64,000 bases of DNA from Hydra vulgaris. Lineage: Eukaryota > Cnidaria > Hydrozoa > Anthoathecata > Hydridae. Below, in pieces: positions 57,992 to 64,000 of this stretch (position 1 is its first letter; each line of letters begins with the position of its first letter). Location: positions 37,275,001 to 37,339,000 of the forward strand of contig NC_088926.1 in the NCBI RefSeq assembly GCF_038396675.1, read 5' to 3'. The notes under the pieces were generated by a model. That model saw only the letters and a list, made by a program, of their open reading frames with translations. It searched no databases and was not told the origin of the DNA. The translations under genes were made by a program, and so were the position numbers.

Positions 57992-60263
57992 GGGGGCTCA
58001 CCCCTGTCAAAATAGCAAAAAAATAATTTTTTTTGAAATTTTTGGTTTTTCATGTTTCAAGTGTAAAAATTAACGAGGAATCTGATTCTGAATTAAAATT
58101 TTCAAAAAAAAACACATAAGTATGTCTATTTCTTGATTATTTGATCATAGTCAAAAATAACCTACTTAGCAACGTCCATAGCAACAGTTTTATTTTCTCT
58201 TATCCACTTATATACAAAACCTTTTTCTTTAAAGTTAATTTTATATGATTAATCTGAGTCTGTGAAATATTAATTTTTCAAACTGCTTCCATGTAGGTCT
58301 GGAAAATGAACTTTGTAAGCATGCTAACCACACTGTAATACAACCACATAGATACACTACACATTGTGTGTCAAACTCTTTATTATAAATTAAATTTTGT
58401 TCTGTAGATTATTTAGTGATTATTTTGTTTATTTATAAATAACTTCTAGGCATTTTTAGTTGTGGATAAGTATTAAAATAATTATTAGTTCAAAAAAAGA
58501 GCTTGATTATCTAGTTGATAATGGAAAAAAATTATGTGGCAAATAAAAAAACAATAACAAATGATAAAATTAAAAGAGCAAAGTTTGCAAGTTTAAAAAA
58601 AAGAAAAGAAAATTTAAAGGAAATCAATACACTAGCAAAAAACAATTTGTGTCCATGCAATCTGAACTATTAAATCTTATTCCAAGTACTTCAGCATCAT
58701 TACCAAAGACAAGATCGTTTACTAAGCTGTCAAGCCATGTTATTTCTCAGCCTTTAAATGATGGTATTACTGGAAATAGGATTTTGGATATGTTTAATTT
58801 ATCAAACTTAATTTCAGTTCTTGGTTCTCCTCAATGTAAACAAAGTTAATGTTTAAAGCCAAGTGAAAGTTTAAAACATGGATTAGCAAGTAAAATGACT
58901 GTAAAATGTTTTTATCAATGGGATCATTCATTTTAGACATCAAAAAAACTGCCATTTATGTCACAAGGGTTTGATATAAACTACAGAATAGTATACTCAA
59001 TGCGTAGATGTGGTCAAGGCTTTGCTAGTATTAATCGCTTTAATGCACTTATAAATTTTCCAACACCATTTACATCAAATAACTGTAACAAGATTGTTTT
59101 TAAATTAAAAATAAAATTTAAGTTTATTGCCACTCAAACTATGGATGATGTAGCTCAAGAACTAAAGGAATTATCAAAAAATCAACCACAGAATAATTTT
59201 TATGATGTACCTGTGTCATGTGATGGCACCTGGCAAAGACAAAGATTTTTATCGCAAAATGGAACAGTAAATTGCATTTCAACTTACTGTTTCATTTTAA
59301 CTTTAACATTGGAGCTAAAGCTGTTATTAATTTGTATGAAAGACTAAATATAGTTCCAGGATTTTATACCAATCTTGGATGTGATAAAATCAATACCAAA
59401 AGGATTAAAAAAAAGCAAAATAAGGGAAACACCTGTGAAGCAGGATTATTCTAAAGTCAATTTTAAAGATGTTGTATTTTATTTTATTTAGTTTTTTTAT
59501 TCTGGATACGCTGTTTTCTTATTTTTAGTTATATATCGTTTTTTTGATAAAAAATATTTTTCATGTGATATAGTCTTTTTATATAAAATTATAGATAATG
59601 TAGATATTGTATAAATTTCCATTATCAAAACACCTTTTCAATTGATTTTATTATGCTTAGAATTGAAAAGATTTAAAAAATAATATCTTACTAAAACTCT
59701 TTTTACAAAATGTTTTACGTTTTGCTTATTTTCTCAGATTGCATTTTTTCCGAATTTAATAGAATTTAGAAATGTGGTAACTTTGGTTCTATTATAGCTT
59801 TTGAGCTGATATTTTCACACAACACACATAATAGATTGTTTCATGCAATAAACCAAAAGTTTGATTTAAATATTTTATATTGACTGTGATTAACTTGTAT
59901 AAAGTTCAAATTTATGTAGAAAATATAGAAAATTATTGTTAATTTTTTAAAAACTCAAAAAGTCATTCTTCCCGAAATAATATTTCACTTTTTTTTTGGT
60001 TTATTGCATGCATCTAATGTAAATAAATAATGTTAGAAAGTTTCATTGAAAAATAGTGTACCAACCCAAGGGAATTAGCTTTCCAAATTTCAAGAATTTA
60101 TGACTTTTGCCATTTTGAATTTGTAACCATGGCAACAGCTGACATTTTTTAAAAATGAAAGCATATTTTTTTTAAACACTATTATAATATCCTTTCCAAT
60201 GAATGCCCTAAAAATCCTATGAACTTGGAAGTTATCGAAATATTTTTAAGGGGGTGAGCCCCC
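57992..60263 (+). mobile_element. Kolobok-like TTAA element, copy B
   Basis: Starts GGGGGCTCACCCC and ends GGGGTGAGCCCCC, perfect inverted ends, flanked on both sides by TTAA. It is colinear with copy A (23034-25365) and shares the same internal deletion. It has a 24-bp segment that A lacks (near 58731) and lacks about 85 bp that A has (near 59410). It inserted into an array of AT-rich 30-bp repeats inside the hAT element. Confidence 0.92.
58600..59455 (+). pseudogene. Internally deleted transposase, copy B
   Basis: The frame 58649-58849 has FTKLSSHVISQPLNDGITG and FNLSNLISVLGSPQCKQS. The second frame, 58958-59347, has GFDINYRIVYSMRRCGQGFA, DDVAQELKELSKN and VSCDGTWQRQRF, the first catalytic Asp with the following RRG changed to RQR. 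It then jumps to the C-terminal NLYERLNIVPGFYTNLGCDK at the same point as copy A. One nonsense change near 58847 separates the frames. No active enzyme can come from this copy; it must have moved using protein made elsewhere. Confidence 0.75.
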
Positions 60264-60267
60264 TTAA

Positions 60268-60435
60268 ATTCTGAAATAGAATTTCTTTGAAATTTAATTC
60301 TCCGATAAAACTTTTATTGAAACTAAATCTATTATAGAATTTCTATTGAAATTAAATTCTATAATAGAATTTCTATTGAAATTAAATTCTATAATAGATT
60401 TTCTATTGAAATTAAATTCTATGATAGAGTTCCTA
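60268..60435. repeat. 30-bp tandem array hosting copy B
   Basis: About five to six units close to AAATTCTATAATAGAATTTC plus TATTGAAATT. Each unit contains an ATTAA or TTAAA, giving natural TTAA targets. The array continues on the other side of the insertion at about 57925-57987. Confidence 0.9.
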
Positions 60436-60551
60436 TTGTTGAAAAATTATCTGCTTTTCATTTAAGAATACGTGAAAAATCTTCGCGGGGCCCTCTAAGC
60501 TCCAGGGCCCTACCGCTTTGCGGGGCTGTGCTCCCCCTAGTTACGCCACTG

Positions 60552-60559
60552 ATTGAAGC
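60552..60559. repeat. hAT target-site duplication, right
   Basis: ATTGAAGC; see 47763-47770. Confidence 0.8.
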
Positions 60560-60628
60560 CCTCGCAGCTCCCTAAATCAGTATTGCATCATCAGTTGCGT
60601 CTAATGCTAAAATTAAAGCGTGCACACT

Positions 60629-60629
<1 letters not shown>

Positions 60630-60660
<31 letters not shown>

Positions 60661-60661
60661 A
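60630..60661. repeat. CA/TA microsatellite
   Basis: Short CACA run followed by about twelve TA units. Confidence 0.95.
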
Positions 60662-60969
60662 ACACACATAGAGAAAGATTTATATTGATATAAAATTATT
60701 TGATGATATAAAATTTTAGATGATAATAGTTGTAGGAACTTCGTGTCATATAAGCTATAAACAAAAAACTTCGTGTCATATAAGCTATTGTCAAAAAAGC
60801 TATAAACAATAATGGAAAACTGACTAACTAAAATCCTATTAAACTGACATTTTCTCAGTTTACTTATATAAAAGTACTAGGTAACTATTTTATGGTCCTA
60901 TAAATCAAAATTCGCGTTAAAACAAAGTTAATTTTTTACTTTGTTTATTATTTCATTTTGAATCGTGGC

Positions 60970-61107
60970 AAACCATGTCACAAAAAGCGTGACAAAAACC
61001 ATGTGTCACAAAAAGCGTGACAAAAACCATGTCACAAAAAGCGTGACAAAAACCATGTCACAAAAAGCGTGACAAAAACCATGTCACAAAAAGCGTGACA
61101 AAAAACG
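60970..61107. repeat. 26-bp tandem repeat, about five copies
   Basis: The unit CCATGTCACAAAAAGCGTGA plus CAAAAA is repeated almost perfectly, with one GT insertion in the second copy, so it expanded recently. Each unit contains the inverted pair GTCAC...GTGAC. Confidence 0.97.
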
Positions 61108-61109
61108 TA

Positions 61110-61977
61110 TAATAAAGTATAAATATATAGACCATAATGTTTTTTTATAAATTCTTATTAAATTTTTAATTTGATTTTTTTTTTTTAACTTTTAAGAAAA
61201 CTTTTTTCTAAATAGCCTTAACTTATGCAAACTCTTTTGTACAAATATATTTTTAAAAAAGGAGAACTTTTTAATGACTACACATATGCAATATGCAAGT
61301 TGCCTTTTTTAAAGAAGCAATACTCACACAGCTTATTAAAAGACCTCGTGGTCTTTTTTAATTCATGTCTTAAACAAACGTGCATAATTTAGAAAAAGGT
61401 CTATTGTAAAGAAAACAGAACTAGGACGTTAAACATTTAATTACGTTAGTGATCGACGGAAACAAAAAAAAAGCCGAAACCGAAAAAAAACGAAATTTCG
61501 GATACCTACACCAAGACGATAATTCGTCTGACTTTTTTTCCCGTAAACTTCGGGAAGTCAGACGAGAAAACTTTGGATATTTAAAAAAATTAATAATGGC
61601 GAAAAATATTTACGCTTCGCAGGTTTTTAGGACGGGGGTAATAAACTTTTTAAAAACCAGTTACTAACTATTTTCAACAAATTATCAACAATTTTATCAA
61701 ATTTAAGATACGTCAAATATATCTTGTTAACCCGTATTTTTAACTTTCAAACTAAAAAAAGACACATTATTAAAGTTTTTTCTGATTGCAGATTTATAAA
61801 AATAATAATAAATTCATTTTTTTTTTTCCCTACTTATAAGTAGTTGCCAAATTAAGTCGGATTAACTTCAAATTTAGAATAATCCTGCATTCAATTCAAA
61901 CATTTTGTTTTGCTTTTTATATACTCATAAGTTTCGGTAAACTCTTTTATTGCAACATGGTATCCAATTTTTAATAA
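61110..61977. other. Spacer; hairpin at 61525-61565
   Basis: No confident gene. A 72-codon frame at 61449-61667 is Lys/Arg-rich and spans the hairpin CGTCTGACTT...AAGTCAGACG (61525-61565), so I do not call it a gene. Confidence 0.4.
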
Positions 61978-62490
61978 ATGGATGATAAGTTGTTTGATTT
62001 TCAATGCAATAATCACGATGTTTTATTGCTTAAAAAACACAAAAACATTATACCATTAACAAAAAAAAGGTCACAACCTACTGAGGTTTTCTTACCTCCT
62101 TCATTAAACGTGTGGATTTTATATCTTCATGATATCACACAAAAGTATTCATCCTATGATGATGATTCTATGAAAATTAATCTATGTGATAATAAGGAAA
62201 AAATAACAGAGGCTGACCTAAATATAGAAAAAATCATAAATGAAAAGCTAACTTATTCAAATAAATATCATTGCATTTGTAAAACATGCTATACAAATGT
62301 AAAAAGAATATTAGCAAAAATACAAAAAAATATAAATGCCATATCAAGAGGTTGTGAAATTCTTAAAGAAAACTCACAAAGAATATTGATATCTATACCA
62401 AAAGCAGAAGAAACGGATTGTAGAATATTTTCGAACAAACAAATGAAGCTTGATCAAAAAATATTTTTGAACAAACAAATTAGAGCTTGA
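61978..62490 (+). CDS. Cys-containing protein of unknown function, possibly Academ-type N-terminus
   Basis: A 170-codon frame from ATG. It has no signal peptide or membrane span. The middle contains FLPPSLNVWILYLHDITQKY; the C-terminal half contains YHCICKTCYTNVKRILAKIQ, a CxCxxC zinc-type group followed by a long helix, and repeated LNKQ/SNKQMKL elements at the end. Not recognised with confidence. Because it lies tail-to-tail (14 bp) with a RecQ-like helicase frame, I suspect both belong to one transposon; Academ elements of the AcademH lineage encode an SF2 helicase. It could equally be an unrelated gene scrap. Confidence 0.4.
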   Translation: MDDKLFDFQCNNHDVLLLKKHKNIIPLTKKRSQPTEVFLPPSLNVWILYLHDITQKYSSYDDDSMKINLCDNKEKITEADLNIEKIINEKLTYSNKYHCICKTCYTNVKRILAKIQKNINAISRGCEILKENSQRILISIPKAEETDCRIFSNKQMKLDQKIFLNKQIRA

Positions 62491-62503
62491 TCTTTGTATT
62501 ATT

Positions 62504-63222
62504 TTATTTTTTATCATTAAAATTATCATCTGTTTTGGAATGAAATTGACCATATGATCTATCAAGATAGCTTTTATATTTTTCTCCTAGTTTTTTGTAA
62601 AAATACCAATAAATTGATCTCACATTAGTCATAGTTGTAGAAAAGACTAAAGTTCTTTTATAAGTATTCAAAAGAATATGTTGAACAACTGGGTAGAAAA
62701 ATTTCTCTGGATCTCTAGAGTCAATATGTATTAGGCTGTATTTAATATTTCTTCTTTCTGGTGTAGATGATATAATAACCAAATTATGCATACAAAGATT
62801 ATCAATAATAAAGTCAGCAGTACTTTTAGCTGCAGTTGCTGTTGATGCCAATACTGGAATTCTTTTAGGGACAAGTGATAGCAATGCGAGAGTCTATTAT
62901 AATGAGACCGAAATGCATCTGATTGTGTACTTGAACATCTATAACAATCACAGACAAATAAGGTATAAATAAAATTATGTAAATCACAAGATTTTACTTA
63001 TATAATGCGATAGGTAATGTATTTATCTTTTCTTTCAATGAGTAAAATTTTTTTAATTTTAATTTAATTTAATGTATTACAAGAAGTTCTGACATTAAAT
63101 TGTAAATAACAATGTTTACTTGAGGTAGATAATTTATCTATATAACAAAATCACTTACCACTTTTTCGCACAATGACTTTCATCAATTGCAACTGCAACA
63201 AAGCTTCATTGTAATTTATCTA
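62504..63222 (-). pseudogene. RecQ-like SF2 helicase, partial
   Basis: Minus strand. An exon at about 63222-63159 reads CFVAVAIDESHCAKK(W), the Walker B/DExH motif, and ends at a GTAAGT donor within the Trp codon, as in RecQ genes. After an intron, the exon from about 62945 reads SDAFRSHYNRL. Following a one-base shift come LLSLVPKRIPVLASTATAAK (motif III, normally LTATA) and IISSTPERRNIKYSL. The start of the second RecA-like domain closes it: RTLVFSTTMTNVRSIYWYF and GQFHSKTDDN. Motif I (GxGKS) and the C-terminal motifs V-VI are not found here. A gene of this type unwinds DNA; in this setting it is probably a transposon-borne helicase. Confidence 0.75.
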
Positions 63223-63689
63223 AAAAAAAACAGTATACTTTTAAACAATAAACAACACTCCATAATTCAAAAAAAAAAATTTACTTAAAGCATGTCCAAA
63301 TTCAATATCAGAATAATATAATATTTCATAATAAATGCTTAACACATTTAGAATTAATGAAATATAATAATACATTTCCAATCTTCAATGCAAATTCAAT
63401 CTAAATGCATTTAGCATTAAAAATTTCTCAATAAATGATTAATTATTTGCATTCACTAAAAAAGTTCCAAAATTTATGAACAATAGTTCAGAAAAAAAAA
63501 TTTCTCAGGGTAATTACCAAGCAAAAACTAGACCTTCTCTAGAGAAATGAAAAACTTTATTTGGTAACTAAAATAATGTATAATAATGATAATTATTACC
63601 TCTGTTTGATCATCTTCAATATTTTTTCTTCGTTGATTATGCTTTATAGAAGCTACTTTGATTCCCTTTTTACTAAGTGTGTATATGAA
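63223..63689. other. AT-rich stretch; helicase upstream exons not found
   Basis: I searched the minus strand for the helicase motif I exon and saw none. No other feature. Confidence 0.4.
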
Positions 63690-63865
63690 ACCTTAAATTA
63701 TCTATCCCAAATCATTCTTCGGTTAAGTACAATTATAAATCAATCACAAACCAATGCATAAAATCTTGGAATAAATTACCTCTTCTTCTTAAATCACTAA
63801 ACTCTATTACACAATTTAAAACCCGTCTTCATGCTTTTTTTTTGGAGAGATACTGTTTGTAAAAT
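63690..63865 (+). pseudogene. LINE 3' end scrap
   Basis: After a frame change the plus strand reads SWNKLPLLLKSLNSITQFKT and RLHAFF, the usual ending of CR1/RTE-type RT proteins (WNxLPxxIxxSxSLxxFKxxL). Very short, so clade is unknown. Confidence 0.5.
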
Positions 63866-63929
63866 GTTGGAATTATTGTGGGTCATTATTATTATTGTTC
63901 TTGTTTTGTTATATATGATATAAATATTA

Positions 63930-64000
63930 TTATAACATTATTCTATATGTGTATGTATATGTGTATGTATGAATATGTGTGTATATGTGTGTGTACATAT
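63930..64000. repeat. TG/TA microsatellite at window edge
   Basis: Alternating TATG and TGTG units run to the end of the window. Confidence 0.95.

Larger units (their letters stand above)
47771..60551 (-). mobile_element. hAT transposon carrying nested insertions
   Basis: The left end CAGTGGCGTAACTA (47771-47784) and right end TAGTTACGCCACTG (60538-60551) are perfect 14-bp inverted repeats, flanked by near-identical 8-bp duplications, as expected for hAT. GGGCCC-rich subterminal sequences occur on both sides. The hAT transposase occupies 48150-50704. The rest of the 12.8-kb interval holds later arrivals: an element with 88-bp inverted repeats, a P-element gene and Kolobok-like copy B. Confidence 0.85.

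Noticed and set aside
61449-61667. 72-codon Lys/Arg-rich ORF
   Set aside because: It spans a perfect hairpin, lacks homology-like features and is probably chance.

Overview
This window looks like AT-rich eukaryotic DNA from a Hydra-like cnidarian. I infer that from the very high A+T, the many TA microsatellites, GT-AG introns inside transposase genes, and a mix of element types known to be abundant in cnidarians: MULE with SWIM finger, ISL2EU with YqaJ nuclease, Kolobok-like, Merlin, P/THAP, hAT, Tc1/mariner, Penelope-like, CR1-like LINEs and tRNA-derived SINEs. I see no conserved host gene with confidence. Almost every recognisable coding stretch is transposon-derived and most are broken.

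Layout. 1-5 kb: microsatellites, an unknown decayed multi-exon gene (minus, 2.4-3.8 kb) and a 320-bp palindrome (4518-4837). 5-8 kb: unrecognised decayed coding exons, a 23-bp tandem repeat and a tRNA-SINE. 8.6-11.65 kb: an ISL2EU-type element with a SWIM+YqaJ nuclease gene facing a THAP transposase gene. 12-17.1 kb: a MULE transposase with SWIM finger and a C-terminal Ulp1/C48-like peptidase region, split by a Tc1/mariner insertion. 17-23 kb: essentially empty, with a LINE scrap. 23.03-25.37 kb: Kolobok-like element copy A. 25.4-30.4 kb: a Penelope-like element without a visible endonuclease domain. 30.65-32.65 kb: a Merlin element with about 155-bp terminal inverted repeats. 33-36.2 kb: a minisatellite interrupted by a CR1 scrap, a hAT pseudogene and a coiled-coil ORF1-like scrap. 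36.7-43.15 kb: a second, C2H2-type MULE transposase split by a CR1 LINE and by a deleted BED-finger hAT-like element. 43.5-45.9 kb: another LINE and a full-length SINE. 47.77-60.55 kb: a hAT element with near-matching 8-bp target duplications that now holds a non-autonomous element with 88-bp inverted repeats, a P-element (THAP9-like) gene and Kolobok-like copy B. 60.6-64 kb: short tandem repeats, a Cys-rich ORF next to a RecQ-like helicase (possibly AcademH-type), and a LINE 3' end.

Three things stand out. First, the nesting is clear enough to order insertions: MULE before LINE and hAT-like; MULE before mariner; hAT before Kolobok B. Second, several transposons pair a transposase with accessory enzymes (YqaJ nuclease, Ulp1-like protease, RecQ helicase). 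Third, sharp fold-back (inverted-duplication) scars occur repeatedly, several of them inside transposase reading frames, which suggests a recurrent template-switching type of mutation.
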